From assembly GCA_002722955.1 (NCBI GenBank), contig PBMZ01000001.1, forward strand, positions 1 to 47,717: 47,717 nt of DNA, written 5' to 3'. Shown in pieces: positions 9,017 to 17,506 of the stretch. This DNA is from Planctomycetaceae bacterium. GTDB taxonomy: Bacteria; Planctomycetota; Planctomycetia; Planctomycetales; Planctomycetaceae. The notes below the pieces were generated by a model that saw only the letters and a list, made by a program, of their open reading frames with translations, was not told where the DNA came from and did no database searches. How positions within the stretch are numbered: the stretch's first letter is position 1; each line of letters starts with the position of its first letter. The translations under genes and the position numbers were made by a program.

Positions 9017-10903
9017 TCAATTCTTGTGGAATCGGGCCGAGCTTGTCTTCATGTGACCATAGACGGCCAGTCGCATCAGCTTGACGCGTTCGGCGTATGG
9101 TTCTTTGCGTCCAGCTGCGGCCGACGCCTTGTCGATCAATTGGCCGAATTCTGCAAGCACTTTCGGTGGGCACATGACTGTCCATGACGTTTCGGCGTCT
9201 AGATGCTCGCGCTTCTTGTTTAGTACGGCTTGCCAGTGTTTCTCTGAGGTGACGATGCCTTCGGCCTTTTCGAAGACGGCCCGCATCGGATCGGCGGCAG
9301 GACCGAAGAAGCCTCGGTAGTACTCGTCAAGCAGCTTGTCGATGTCCACGTCGTCGCGATCGAGCATCTTCATGGCGACGTACAGGTTGAGATGCTCGAT
9401 GGCCGGGTTGACACTGTCGAGCTCGATAAACTGACCGTCGATCGGTAGCGATCGCAGAAACGACATGTCTTCGCCGACTTGGCGCGGAGCGATACCTGGG
9501 AAGACCGGGCCGCGCGGAAAGTTGTGGTACTCCCAGGTGCTGAGGTGCTTTGTGCGCTTGCGCCACTCTGGCAGCCACTTTCGGTCGAATGCCTTTCGGC
9601 GCGGATCGGCGTATTGCGTGCGCGACTTGCAGTACATTACGGCGACATTCGGCTCCAGCTCAAAGCTGGGCGGCAAGGTGTACTGCCAATACGCTAGGCC
9701 CGCGACGAACTTGTCGGGATGTTTGCGCCCCACAATCTTCGCCACCTCGTTGACGAATCTCCATACGTAGTCACTGCGGTTACCACCGAAGAACATCCAA
9801 CTGTCGCCCGGTTGCCAATGTGGTTTGCATTGATCGCAGGTGCAATATTTGTCGTTGTCCATCGGAACTACTGCGTGAAAATCGCCCATGGCCGAAATCC
9901 AGTATGCACGCTCTGCATCGGGGTATCGGCCATCGGGGTACTTACCGTCGAAGTAGGCGATAATGTCGTTGGCGACTTGCTGGATGAGGCCTTTGTTGGT
10001 GTAGCACAATTGCCCGCCAGCAACCGGCTTGTTGTTGGCGAACCAGTCGGGATGAGACTTTGCGAAACGGTGATAATATGCCTCCAGCGAATGGTTGTTC
10101 TCGTACGGTCGCCCACCGTATCGGCTGCGTTCGAGGAACATGAATAAATTACGCCAGCCCTGATGCCCGGGACCCGTTTCGTGGATGCTCTTGCTGCCCA
10201 GCGGAGATCCCGTAGCTCCCCAACGCTCGTAAAAATGAAACGGCGCGGGCATGTCCAAGTTGAATCTTCGAGTAGGGCACCACGGTTTGCGCCGAATATT
10301 GAGGTTAGCGCAATTCAGTGCCGATCGTTTGGGAACGACTTCACCCAACTCGGTTAGTAGATACCAGCGCACGCCACAAACCTGTTCGAGAAACTCGTAG
10401 ACAGCCAAAAGACTGCCGTGGTCTTTCCAGATCTGCTGCTGTTTTGGGCTACGCTCGTCGGGCCAATATCCGGGCCAGTGTCCGTTCTCGTCATAAGTGA
10501 CGATGCCGTACTCCGGCGCATCACGTCCCATTAGCAATAAATGTGTTCCTCGCGTTTCGACCAAATACTCGCTGCGTTTGAAGTCCGCAGCAGCATATCC
10601 CAATGCACGTGTTAACTTGGATTCTCCGATTAACACACGGTAGCCATCGGCGGCATCTCTTGCTTCGTCCGTGGTTATAGGCAGCCTGACGCCGGTGATC
10701 TTGTTGATGTAATGTTGCAGCTCGAGCGCCGCAATTTGTGTATAACGCGTTGGATTGGCGGCGAGGACGATCTTCGCGATCGCCTTTTGGTTTTCAACAA
10801 GCGCTACCGAGCCTTTGCCTGCTTGCTGCGCGAAAACGCTTGACGTGACGAGTAAGCTGACGCACAAGCAGTGCAGGCCGGTAATCATTGGGAAGAACTT
10901 CAT
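9017..10903 (-). CDS. DUF4838 domain-containing secreted glycosidase-like protein
   Basis: A 628-aa protein with an N-terminal signal peptide (ITGLHCLCVSLLVTSSVFAQQ). Residues about 35-150 resemble the alpha-glucuronidase N-terminal fold (AALELQHYINKITGVRLPI, then YRVLIGES), and residues about 200-520 are the DUF4838 part, with WYLLTELGEVVPK, a C-x-C-x2-C motif (KYCTCDQCKPHW) and AVMYCKSRTQYADP. The family is linked to glycan breakdown by its domain company, but its exact reaction is not established. It probably heads a two-gene operon with the sialidase gene downstream. A second DUF4838 gene lies divergently only 323 bp away, so the block looks like a small polysaccharide-utilisation locus. 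Confidence 0.85.
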   Translation of the reverse strand: MKFFPMITGLHCLCVSLLVTSSVFAQQAGKGSVALVENQKAIAKIVLAANPTRYTQIAALELQHYINKITGVRLPITTDEARDAADGYRVLIGESKLTRALGYAAADFKRSEYLVETRGTHLLLMGRDAPEYGIVTYDENGHWPGYWPDERSPKQQQIWKDHGSLLAVYEFLEQVCGVRWYLLTELGEVVPKRSALNCANLNIRRKPWCPTRRFNLDMPAPFHFYERWGATGSPLGSKSIHETGPGHQGWRNLFMFLERSRYGGRPYENNHSLEAYYHRFAKSHPDWFANNKPVAGGQLCYTNKGLIQQVANDIIAYFDGKYPDGRYPDAERAYWISAMGDFHAVVPMDNDKYCTCDQCKPHWQPGDSWMFFGGNRSDYVWRFVNEVAKIVGRKHPDKFVAGLAYWQYTLPPSFELEPNVAVMYCKSRTQYADPRRKAFDRKWLPEWRKRTKHLSTWEYHNFPRGPVFPGIAPRQVGEDMSFLRSLPIDGQFIELDSVNPAIEHLNLYVAMKMLDRDDVDIDKLLDEYYRGFFGPAADPMRAVFEKAEGIVTSEKHWQAVLNKKREHLDAETSWTVMCPPKVLAEFGQLIDKASAAAGRKEPYAERVKLMRLAVYGHMKTSSARFHKN

Positions 10904-11226
10904 TGACTTTATCTCTTGGTGTTGCCGCTACCCAGCAGTGAATGGGTGAAGAAAACATTGTAGATGCCGGTAGTCGTGAGTGTATAGAGTTTGCAGAGTT
11001 GCCTGTCGAGACTACCTGCACGATGGTCGTGTTGTCGCTAGCTTTGTGAAAGACGATTCGATGTCAGGTGTGTTTTGATTTGCGAACAGTCAGCACTTAA
11101 ACGCACAAATCGGCTGTCATTCGCTATTCACTGGGTTGAGTTCATCACTAGGGTGGTAGACGATAGTCGAGATAGATTTATCGTTTCCTTCAATCAACCA
11201 GAATCGAACGCTTCGAGAATTACACT
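10904..11226. promoter_or_regulatory. Intergenic region between two divergent DUF4838 genes
   Basis: 323 bp without a credible gene. It must hold the promoters of both DUF4838 genes, which face away from each other. No clear -35/-10 pair or operator was recognised. The placement between paralogous, divergent genes suggests shared control, but that is inference. Confidence 0.4.
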
Positions 11227-13359
11227 GTGACACGGAATCTACTCTTTGGAATGGCCTTGCTGTTTCCGGCGATTGCCTATGCGAATCCATTCATCGTCCA
11301 TAACGGTCAGCCGAACGCTGAAATCATCATCGCCCAGGAGCCGCCTCGGACAGTCCATCTTGCGGCTAGGGAGTTGCAAACGTATGTGGAGAAAATCACG
11401 GGAACGCGGCTCAAGATCACCACAAAGCCTACCAAGCCCTTGAACAAGATTTATGTCGGAGAGAGTCCTTATACCCAGAAGCTTGGAATCAAGATCGACA
11501 ATCTCAAATACGGTGCGTATCGCATCGTTTCCGGCGAGGACTGGCTCGCGCTAATCGGTCAGGATTCCAACTTCACGCCGATTGAACCATGGCCAAAGGA
11601 CTACAACGACATCCGCACCGGCAAGATGCAGGCAGAGTGGGACAAGATCACCAAAGCACAGTGGGGCTATCCGCACAGTCAACTTCACAAACACTATTCG
11701 GGCCGCAACCATTTGTTCGGAACGCCCGAGGAAACAAAAACGGACGATCAAGGAAACGTTCACGTTTGGACGTATGACGAACGTGGCAGCTTCAATGCGG
11801 TCTGCGGATTTCTTCGTGATCTGGGCGTGCGTTGGTACATGGCGGGCGACATTGGCGAGATCCTGCCGCAGACAAAGACGATCGCACTTCCCAAGGTCGA
11901 CAAAACCGTCCATCCTGATTTTCCAATGCGAATCTTGAACTTCCGCCCGGCAGTCTATGGTCGAGACGCGATGATGTGGGGATTCCGGCTTGGTGTCCGG
12001 CAACCCTACGGTCGGCAGGCGGCACATGGCATGCACAGCATGACCGACAACGAACGAACGTTAAGGATGCATCCCAATTGGTTTGCGCTCTACGGCGGCA
12101 AGCGACAAAACGATCCTCAGATCAAAAACAACCAATTGTGCTATTCGAACGACGAGCTGTTTCGCGAGACCGTTCGGTTTTGTCAGACACAATTAGATCA
12201 CTTTGACATGGACGTCGTATCCGTTCAGCCACCGGATGGGTATACAGCCATGTGTCAGTGTGAATTGTGCAAAGGTAAAGATTCACCGGAACTGGGCTAT
12301 CGCGGGATGCTGTCGAATTATGTTTGGGACTTCGTCAATCGAGTCGCCAAAGAAGTCGGCAAAACACATCCAAACAAGAAGATCTCGAATCTGGCGTACG
12401 GAATCTATACCGAACCGCCAAGTAATATCGACAAGCTGGAACCCAACATACAGGTGATTATCGTCGGCGGACGTCGGCCGTTGAGCGAGGACCGAGAAGA
12501 TTTAAGAAGGCTGCGGGATGGCTGGGCCAAGAAGACGGATACGCCGGTCGAGATTTTCGAGAACTATCCATTCACCGGACGTGGATTTTACCTGCCAGCC
12601 TATTTCCCACGTTCTTTGGGCGAGCAGATCAATGAGACAAAGGGGGCGACTCGCGGCGAAGACATCTGGATCACGATGGACTTCAAGGAGAATGCGATCG
12701 GCTACAACCACTTTTTGCTGTACTTCACCTCGCGAATGTACTGGGGTGGCAAGGATAAAGATGCCGGCGCGATGTTCGACGAGTATGTCGATAAGTTTTA
12801 TGGTCCCGCCGCAGCCGAGATGGGAGCGTTCTTCGCCTATTGCGAAAAGAATTGGCGTGGCATGGATAGAGACAGCGCGTTGGCGGATGAAGCGCTGCGA
12901 TTGTTTGCGATTGCCAACTCCGCAGTCGCTCGCGATTCAATCTACGGCCGGCGCATTCAGCTAATCGACAACTACCTCAATGGCTTGCGACGTAAAGCGA
13001 AACAGTTGCAACAGAAACGCGGGCCCGTTCCGCAACTACGAGTAGTCAGCTCGGGCAAGCAGAAGCCGCCGATTGTTATCGATGGCAAGCTTGACGATTA
13101 CGCATGGAAAAACATTCCAACTGCTTCCAAAGGCCGATTGCGCGAACTCCAAACCGGTCGGCTGGCGACGTATGACACACAGTTTATGGTCGAGTGGATT
13201 GGGAATGATCTGTGCTTTGCGATTCGCTGCAATGAGGAACCCGGCGACAAGTTAAACATCGCGACCAGGCGATATGGTATGGGGATTGTATTGAGATCGA
13301 AATCGCGACGGATGCCCATAGTTATTATCAACTTTCCATCAATCCTGCCGGAGTGCTAG
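11227..13359 (+). CDS. DUF4838 protein, 5' part of a frameshifted gene (DUF4838 plus start of a CBM9/DOMON-like domain)
   Basis: The GTG start gives a signal peptide (NLLFGMALLFPAIAYA). Residues about 25-140 resemble the same alpha-glucuronidase-N-like unit as the minus-strand paralogue (AARELQTYVEKITGTRL, IYVGESPY). DUF4838 follows to about residue 590 (WYMAGDIGEILPQ, then AMCQCELCKGKDSP with its C-x-C-x2-C). From residue about 605 a carbohydrate-binding DOMON/CBM9-like domain begins (IVIDGKLDDYAWKN, then FAIRCNEEPGD). The natural reading breaks near 13270-13300, and the last ~25 residues of this frame are unnatural. The missing continuation (WYGDCIEIEIATDAHSYYQ) is present one base out of register and runs into the next entry. 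A one-base deletion would explain it. Confidence 0.83.
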   Translation: MTRNLLFGMALLFPAIAYANPFIVHNGQPNAEIIIAQEPPRTVHLAARELQTYVEKITGTRLKITTKPTKPLNKIYVGESPYTQKLGIKIDNLKYGAYRIVSGEDWLALIGQDSNFTPIEPWPKDYNDIRTGKMQAEWDKITKAQWGYPHSQLHKHYSGRNHLFGTPEETKTDDQGNVHVWTYDERGSFNAVCGFLRDLGVRWYMAGDIGEILPQTKTIALPKVDKTVHPDFPMRILNFRPAVYGRDAMMWGFRLGVRQPYGRQAAHGMHSMTDNERTLRMHPNWFALYGGKRQNDPQIKNNQLCYSNDELFRETVRFCQTQLDHFDMDVVSVQPPDGYTAMCQCELCKGKDSPELGYRGMLSNYVWDFVNRVAKEVGKTHPNKKISNLAYGIYTEPPSNIDKLEPNIQVIIVGGRRPLSEDREDLRRLRDGWAKKTDTPVEIFENYPFTGRGFYLPAYFPRSLGEQINETKGATRGEDIWITMDFKENAIGYNHFLLYFTSRMYWGGKDKDAGAMFDEYVDKFYGPAAAEMGAFFAYCEKNWRGMDRDSALADEALRLFAIANSAVARDSIYGRRIQLIDNYLNGLRRKAKQLQQKRGPVPQLRVVSSGKQKPPIVIDGKLDDYAWKNIPTASKGRLRELQTGRLATYDTQFMVEWIGNDLCFAIRCNEEPGDKLNIATRRYGMGIVLRSKSRRMPIVIINFPSILPEC

Positions 13360-14498
13360 TCGACCTAGATCGCGGTGCTTCACGAAATCAGTGGTTCAAC
13401 TGGTCGTCGAAGGCAGAAGTTGGAACGGCGATCGCAGACGACCATTGGACCGTCGAAGTGAAATTGCCGATCACTAAAGACGAAAACGATCCATTGAATC
13501 AAGTCGTTGGCAGCAAACCGACGCCCAGTTTGCCGTGGCATGTCAACGTATGTCGTCAGCGTGTTCGCAAAAACGGAACCGAGTGGTCGGCTTACTCACC
13601 GACCGGTCGCGGTGGATTTCATGTGCCAATGAAGTTCGCTCACTTTCACGCTGGGAAGTCGACAAGGTTTCCCGCGGATAAAACGGTGACCGATCATGTT
13701 CTCGCGGGTCGTGCGGCATCCACTTTGATGCTGTCGCGAAAATGGGACGAAGCGCTCGCGGCTTATCTTAAAATGGCCGATGCCGAAAAGGTCACTGAAT
13801 TCCAAAAGTCGGATGCCTTACAACTAGCCGCGCGATGTGCTGGAGTTCTCAAGGATTTTGACCGTGTTGATGAGCTCATTAATCAGATCCCGATCGAGTC
13901 GGTTGCTAAGACGGCGCGGATGAACAAACTCATCGCGCAACGCAAGTGGCGTGAAGTCGCGACGCAATTTGCGGACGAAGATTTGACTCAGTGGCCTTTC
14001 TGGCAAGTCGGCGAGGGCGCGTTTGCACGAGGCAAGGCGTTTTACTTGACGAAGAACGGCAAGCGTACCGAAGCCGATCTGCAGCTGGCGTTGAAGTATG
14101 AGCCGGATACGAGAACGAAAGTCAGTATCCGTCAAATGATCGCCCACAACCGCGAATCGAACCTCGGCGACGATGACGGCGCGCTAGAGTTCTATCGCGC
14201 AAACTTCAAAGGCAAGACTGGCATCGGTGGCGCCGACGAATTCCGTTCAGTCGATCGTGCGGCGCAGGTTCTCGGTCGCCAGGGTAAACACGACGAGGCA
14301 TTGGCCACGTTTAGCGCAGTAGATTTCGAGAAAACCAAAGGATTTTGGTTACACGAAATGCTGATCTCGAAAGGAAACGCACTGGCGGCTGCTGGAAAGA
14401 AGATCGAGGCAACAGAATCGTTTCGCCGAGTTGCTGAAGATGCTTCGGCGTTAGCCGCACACCGAAAACGAGCGAAAGCGGCGATCGCCAATGAATGA
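13353..14498 (+). CDS. 3' part of the frameshifted DUF4838 gene: end of CBM9/DOMON-like domain plus TPR-like tail
   Basis: This frame continues the domain cut off in the upstream entry: in the same frame, before the nominal GTG at 13353, the bases from about 13290 read WYGDCIEIEIATDAHSYYQ and then LSINPAGVLVDLDRG, a common CBM9/DOMON pattern. WTVEVKLPI and WHVNVCRQR complete that domain. The remaining about 240 residues are helical, with repeats of Ala/Leu-rich pairs (DHVLAGRAASTLMLSRKW, ADAEKVTEFQKSDALQLAARC), like TPR units. The stop overlaps the start of the following small gene. Restoring the frame would give one secreted protein of about 1,090 aa. Translation of this part alone from 13353 is unlikely to be meaningful. 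Confidence 0.8.
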   Translation: MLVDLDRGASRNQWFNWSSKAEVGTAIADDHWTVEVKLPITKDENDPLNQVVGSKPTPSLPWHVNVCRQRVRKNGTEWSAYSPTGRGGFHVPMKFAHFHAGKSTRFPADKTVTDHVLAGRAASTLMLSRKWDEALAAYLKMADAEKVTEFQKSDALQLAARCAGVLKDFDRVDELINQIPIESVAKTARMNKLIAQRKWREVATQFADEDLTQWPFWQVGEGAFARGKAFYLTKNGKRTEADLQLALKYEPDTRTKVSIRQMIAHNRESNLGDDDGALEFYRANFKGKTGIGGADEFRSVDRAAQVLGRQGKHDEALATFSAVDFEKTKGFWLHEMLISKGNALAAAGKKIEATESFRRVAEDASALAAHRKRAKAAIANE

Positions 14499-14529
14499 CA
14501 GAATCGCCAACCGGCAGTCAAAGACCGCA

Positions 14530-14817
14530 ATGGATGATGTTTTTACACTTGAGTGCACTGAATGCGGTACCAGACTTTTTGCTTCACACTTGATTGATAA
14601 AGTCGGTGATCTTCAAGTCTATCGATGCCCCAGTTGTTTTTACGAGCAGTGCGTAAGAGTTTGTCGGGCAGAGTTCGCTCAGGTTTTTGTTGAGATTCCT
14701 GAAAAGGTGGATCTTGAGTTTCTAACGAAAGTTCGGTCACTCTTCCCTGGTCTGTTTGATGAAGAGTGGTATTACCCAGAAAAAGTGGACAGTGGATCTG
14801 TTGAAATGGTTGGGTAA
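14530..14817 (+). CDS. Small zinc-ribbon protein of unknown function
   Basis: A 95-aa protein from the ATG at 14530; an earlier ATG at 14491 overlaps the stop of the upstream gene (ATGA-type overlap) and would add 13 residues. Two Cys pairs, C-x2-C in LECTECGT and C-x2-C in YRCPSCFY, about 20 residues apart, form a likely zinc ribbon. The rest is acidic and has no known domain. No signal peptide. It may be translationally coupled to the DUF4838 gene. The mobile-element patch begins just after its stop codon, which itself looks undamaged. Confidence 0.55.
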   Translation: MDDVFTLECTECGTRLFASHLIDKVGDLQVYRCPSCFYEQCVRVCRAEFAQVFVEIPEKVDLEFLTKVRSLFPGLFDEEWYYPEKVDSGSVEMVG

Positions 14818-14869
14818 TTTTTGCTGTGGAGTTGCTCAGCACTCACCAACAAAGGCAGGTGTTTGAATT

Positions 14870-14940
14870 CTGCCTTCTCTGTCACCGTTCGTCGCTCGTT
14901 GTTTGGTTGAACGAGCGATGAACGGCTCCGACGAAGGCAG
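14870..14940. repeat. 71-bp imperfect inverted repeat (hairpin)
   Basis: The outer arms CTGCCTT and AAGGCAG enclose inner arms at about 14887-14900 and 14909-14922 (starting GTTCGTCGCTCGTT and its near complement, one mismatch), with a short GTTTGG-type loop. It sits between the zinc-ribbon stop and the IS3 element. It has no T-tract, so it is more likely a dispersed repeat or mobile-element relic than a terminator. Confidence 0.6.
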
Positions 14941-14977
14941 ATTTCGATCACGCAGGCCGTTTTCAGAATATGACACA

Positions 14978-15850
14978 TCATCGTGGACGATGTTGGTTCT
15001 GTTCAAATTCCAAAGGGCTGACGTAGTCGATCGATGAATGCAATCGTTCGCGGTTGTAGAATCGATCAATATAGTCTCGGACGGCTCGCGTCGTTTGCTC
15101 AAAGGTTTCGTATTGCTGCCGGTAGGCTTCTTCGACTTTGAAGCTTCTGAAGAAGCTCTCCATCGGAGCGTTGTCGTAACAGTCGCCTCGGTTGCTCATA
15201 CTTTGACGGAATTCTTTTGAGCTGAGATATGATTGATATGCGAAGCTTGCAAACTGTGAGCCACGATCGCTGTGAACGATCAATCCTGTTTTGGGATTGC
15301 GCAACGCGACGGCTTGTTTGAGAGCATGGAGGGCCAAGCGAGCGTAGATGTGTTTGCTTGTAGCCCAGCCGACGATGCGTCGTGAGCACAGGTCTTGAAC
15401 GGTGCATAAGTAAACAAAGCCTTCTTTGCAGTCGATGTAAGTAAAGTCCGTCAGCCAAACGGCGTTGATGTTTTGAGCCTGAAATACTCGATTCAAAAGG
15501 TTCTTGGCGATCGGTTGATCATGCTTTGAATCGGTAATCTTGACTCGAAACGTACGAGCGGTGCGGGCTCGGATACCTTGTTGTTTCATGAGTCTGGCGA
15601 CGGTGTTCTTCGAGCATTTAACGTTTCGCTTAAGCAACTCTCGGTGAATTCGAGGACTGCCATAGTCGTCCTTTCGAGGTTCGTTGTGGACAGCTTTGAT
15701 GTGTTGTTTCAGCTGTTCGCGACGAATGCTGGCTGGTGCCGGTTGAGCGTTTCGCCATTTGTAGAACGCCGATCGGCTGACCTTAAGCACTTTGCATTGG
15801 ACTTGCACCGGCCAACGCTGCTGATGCTCGAGGATAAACTGAAACCTCAA
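14978..15850 (-). CDS. IS3-family transposase OrfB (DDE integrase core)
   Basis: 290 aa from a nominal TTG; in reality it is probably made as the C-terminal part of an OrfAB fusion. It shows the IS3 helix-turn-helix-like start (SRSAFYKWRN), HTH_21 (YGSPRIHRELL), and the rve integrase core: D in WLTDFTYI, D in IVHSDRGSQF, and E in the signature RGDCYDNAPMESFF. The length is full for the family and no internal stop is present, so the element may still be active. In the -1 frame the reading continues unbroken from the slippery site in orfA into this protein (KKGHGLLCQRKRLRFQ). Confidence 0.92.
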   Translation of the reverse strand: MRFQFILEHQQRWPVQVQCKVLKVSRSAFYKWRNAQPAPASIRREQLKQHIKAVHNEPRKDDYGSPRIHRELLKRNVKCSKNTVARLMKQQGIRARTARTFRVKITDSKHDQPIAKNLLNRVFQAQNINAVWLTDFTYIDCKEGFVYLCTVQDLCSRRIVGWATSKHIYARLALHALKQAVALRNPKTGLIVHSDRGSQFASFAYQSYLSSKEFRQSMSNRGDCYDNAPMESFFRSFKVEEAYRQQYETFEQTTRAVRDYIDRFYNRERLHSSIDYVSPLEFEQNQHRPR

Positions 15851-16137
15851 TCGTTTTCTTTGGCAAAGAAGGCCGTGGCCTTTTTTAGAATATCGCGTTC
15901 CATGCGTAGCTGCCGGACTTCAGCCCGCAGCCTCTTCAGTTCGTTTTCAGTGGAGACATCTTTGCCGATAAGTTCATCGAGAGTGCCATCCGATTCGAAC
16001 TGTTTTTTCCAGTTGTAGATTTGGTTATCTCGAATGCTGAGGTCCCGGGCGACCTCAGCGGTCGACATCCCATGGATGATCACCTTGCGAACGGCTTCCA
16101 GCTTGAATTCCCGAGAAAAAGTTCGACGCCTGCTCAT
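15847..16137 (-). CDS. IS3-family transposase OrfA (helix-turn-helix)
   Basis: 96 aa. HTH_Tnp_1 type: FSREFKLEAVRKVIIHGMS then VARDLSIRDNQIYNWKKQF, followed by a leucine-zipper-like coiled coil (LKRLRAEVRQLRMERDIL) that mediates multimer formation in this family. It ends with KKATAFFAKEND, the common C-terminus of IS3 OrfA. It binds the element ends and regulates transposition; the -1 shift at 15880-15886 makes the full transposase. Confidence 0.92.
   Translation of the reverse strand: MSRRRTFSREFKLEAVRKVIIHGMSTAEVARDLSIRDNQIYNWKKQFESDGTLDELIGKDVSTENELKRLRAEVRQLRMERDILKKATAFFAKEND
15880..15886 (-). promoter_or_regulatory. Programmed -1 frameshift site A AAA AAG of the IS3 element
   Basis: On the minus strand the zero-frame codons are CTA AAA AAG, so the heptamer A-AAA-AAG is in the canonical slippery register. 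After slipping back one base the reading runs uninterrupted through the orfA stop into orfB. This is the known mechanism of IS3-family OrfAB synthesis. Confidence 0.85.
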
Positions 16138-16291
16138 AGTTCCTCTCCTGTCAGACTATCATGACATAAGGAGATTCACTCTCCACCAATCTTGGGTAAC
16201 GCCAGGGAGAGCTAAATCCTGAACGAGAGTTGAACGACGTTTTGGCGGTTACCAATCACGTATGAACCACCCCGCGAAATCCCAAGGGGTA

Positions 16292-16321
16292 TAGTGCTGT
16301 GTCAGGCTTAAGAATTCGGGT
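16292..16321. repeat. Left terminal inverted repeat of the IS630 element (with TA)
   Basis: 30 nt, beginning TAGTGCTGTGTCAG; matches the right end (17477-17506, reverse complement) at 26 of 30 positions. Confidence 0.88.
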
Positions 16322-16360
16322 TTGGTTTGCCGATGATTGTGACAACGACAGGAGGTTGTC

Positions 16361-16804
16361 ATGGTCAAGACGTATATTGTTCGGCTCACGGATGAGGAAC
16401 GAAAGACACTGCGGGGTGTCATCAAAAAGCTCAAGGGATCGTCGCAAAAAGTCCGACGAGCGCAGATTTTGCTGAAGGCTGATGCTGACGGTCCGATATG
16501 GACGGATGCTCGAATAGCGGATGCCTTCGATTGTCGCGTTCGGACCATCGAAAAACTCAGGAAACGGTTTGTTGAAGAGGGCTTTGAAATCGCACTTCAT
16601 GGGAAGAAACGCTCCACGCCACCTCGAAAGAAGGTACTTGATGGAGAACAGGAGGCCAAGGTCATTGCGTTGAGGCTGGGTCCGGCTCCGGAAGGTTGCG
16701 GCAATTGGTCGCTCAGATTGATGGCCGACAAAGTTGTTGAACTGGAGATCGCCGAATCAATCAGCCACGAAACGGTTCGGCAGACTCTGAAAAAAACGGC
16801 ATGA
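16361..16804 (+). CDS. IS630-family transposase, N-terminal ORF (winged helix-turn-helix)
   Basis: 147 aa, ATG at 16361. HTH type: DGPIWTDARIADAFDCRVRT, then IEKLRKRFVEEGFEIAL, and the conserved WSLRLMADKVVEL/SHETVRQTLKK segment of IS630-family DNA-binding domains. The ORF stops at TGA 16802-16804, four bases into the overlap with the catalytic ORF (ATGA). Slipping at the A7 run just before the stop would join the two into one transposase of about 375 aa. Confidence 0.9.
   Translation: MVKTYIVRLTDEERKTLRGVIKKLKGSSQKVRRAQILLKADADGPIWTDARIADAFDCRVRTIEKLRKRFVEEGFEIALHGKKRSTPPRKKVLDGEQEAKVIALRLGPAPEGCGNWSLRLMADKVVELEIAESISHETVRQTLKKTA
16790..16796 (+). promoter_or_regulatory. Putative -1 frameshift site (A7) of the IS630 element
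   Basis: Zero-frame codons CTG AAA AAA ACG contain seven consecutive A. A -1 slip changes the reading to KNG then MTQRKIQYWVIPP, which restores the conserved LKKNG...WVIPP join seen in one-ORF IS630 transposases. Frameshifting of this kind is known for two-ORF IS630-family elements. Confidence 0.75.
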
Positions 16805-17490
16805 CTCAGCGCAAGATTCAGTACTGGGTGATTCCGCCTGAAGCCGACGCCGAATTCGTTGCTCACATGGAAAGCGTCCTCGAAACTTATGCTTTGCCGC
16901 ACGATCCGAAGGTACCAGTGCTTTGCATGGATGAGCAGCCTGTGCAACTGACCAAAGAAACTCGCACGCCGATTCCCGCGACAAGGCAGCACGCTCGCCG
17001 AGTTGACTACGAGTACGAACGAGCGGGTACGGCATGCGTGTTCATGTTCACTGAACCAAACGCGGGCTGGCGTGAAGTCCGCGTACGGAAGCGTCGCACC
17101 AAGGTCGACTGGGCTCATGAGATGGCCCGTCTGCTGAGAGGCCGATACGCGGATGCAGAGCGAGTCAATTTGGTATGCGACAATCTCAACACGCACACGA
17201 TCGGAGCGTTCTACGAGGCGTTCGACCCGGCAGAAGCCCGCGAATTGGTTCGCCGCATCGAATTCCGCTACACGCCCAAACACGGCAGCTGGCTGAACAT
17301 CTCGGAGAACGAACTGAGCTCGCTGACTCGGCAGTGCCTTAGTGGTCGCCGATTCGCGACGGTTCAAATTCTCGGCAAGGAAACATCCGCTTGGGGCGAT
17401 CGAAGTAACGACAAACAACGAACCGTCGACTGGCAATTCACCATTGACGACGCGCGACACAAACTAAAAAATCTGTACCCGAATTCTTAA
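16801..17490 (+). CDS. IS630-family transposase, catalytic DDE ORF
   Basis: 229 aa. DDE_3 superfamily: first Asp in VLCMDEQPVQL, second in LVCDNLNTHT, Glu in SWLNISENELSSL (the W-L-N-x-x-E motif of IS630). WVIPPEADAEFV near the start is the usual linker after the DNA-binding domain. No internal stop, full length, so a functional transposase is possible with the A7 frameshift. Confidence 0.92.
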   Translation: MTQRKIQYWVIPPEADAEFVAHMESVLETYALPHDPKVPVLCMDEQPVQLTKETRTPIPATRQHARRVDYEYERAGTACVFMFTEPNAGWREVRVRKRRTKVDWAHEMARLLRGRYADAERVNLVCDNLNTHTIGAFYEAFDPAEARELVRRIEFRYTPKHGSWLNISENELSSLTRQCLSGRRFATVQILGKETSAWGDRSNDKQRTVDWQFTIDDARHKLKNLYPNS

Positions 17491-17506
17491 AACTGACTGA
17501 GCACTA
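17477..17506. repeat. Right terminal inverted repeat of the IS630 element (with TA)
   Basis: Reverse complement begins TAGTGCTCAGTCAG; four mismatches against the left repeat. Confidence 0.88.

Larger units (their letters stand above)
14971..16166 (-). mobile_element. IS3-family insertion sequence (orfA + orfB)
   Basis: A two-ORF element with orfA and orfB on the minus strand, in adjoining frames, and a canonical slippery heptamer. The boundaries are approximate: the left end is put at TGACACATCATC just beyond the orfB stop and the right end at ATGACA, 29 bp upstream of orfA, because they give a normal size (about 1.2 kb) and start/end with a TGxCA-like motif. The terminal repeats match poorly, and no convincing target duplication was seen. 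An alternative outer border is the direct repeat TTGGGTAA at 14810-14817 and 16192-16199, which would make the element about 1.37 kb. Confidence 0.75.
16294..17504 (+). mobile_element. IS630-family insertion sequence, complete, flanked by TA
   Basis: A 1,211-bp element with two overlapping ORFs on the plus strand. The terminal inverted repeats at 16292-16321 and 17477-17506 (counting the TA) agree at 26 of 30 positions. Both start TAGTGCT when read from outside in and share a TTAAGAATTCGGGT core. A TA dinucleotide borders each end, which is the target duplication typical of IS630/Tc1-mariner elements. Both ORFs are full length. Confidence 0.9.

Noticed and set aside
16597..17460. Long minus-strand open frame of 287 codons inside the IS630 element
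   Set aside because: It is the antisense shadow of the transposase ORFs; no domain found.
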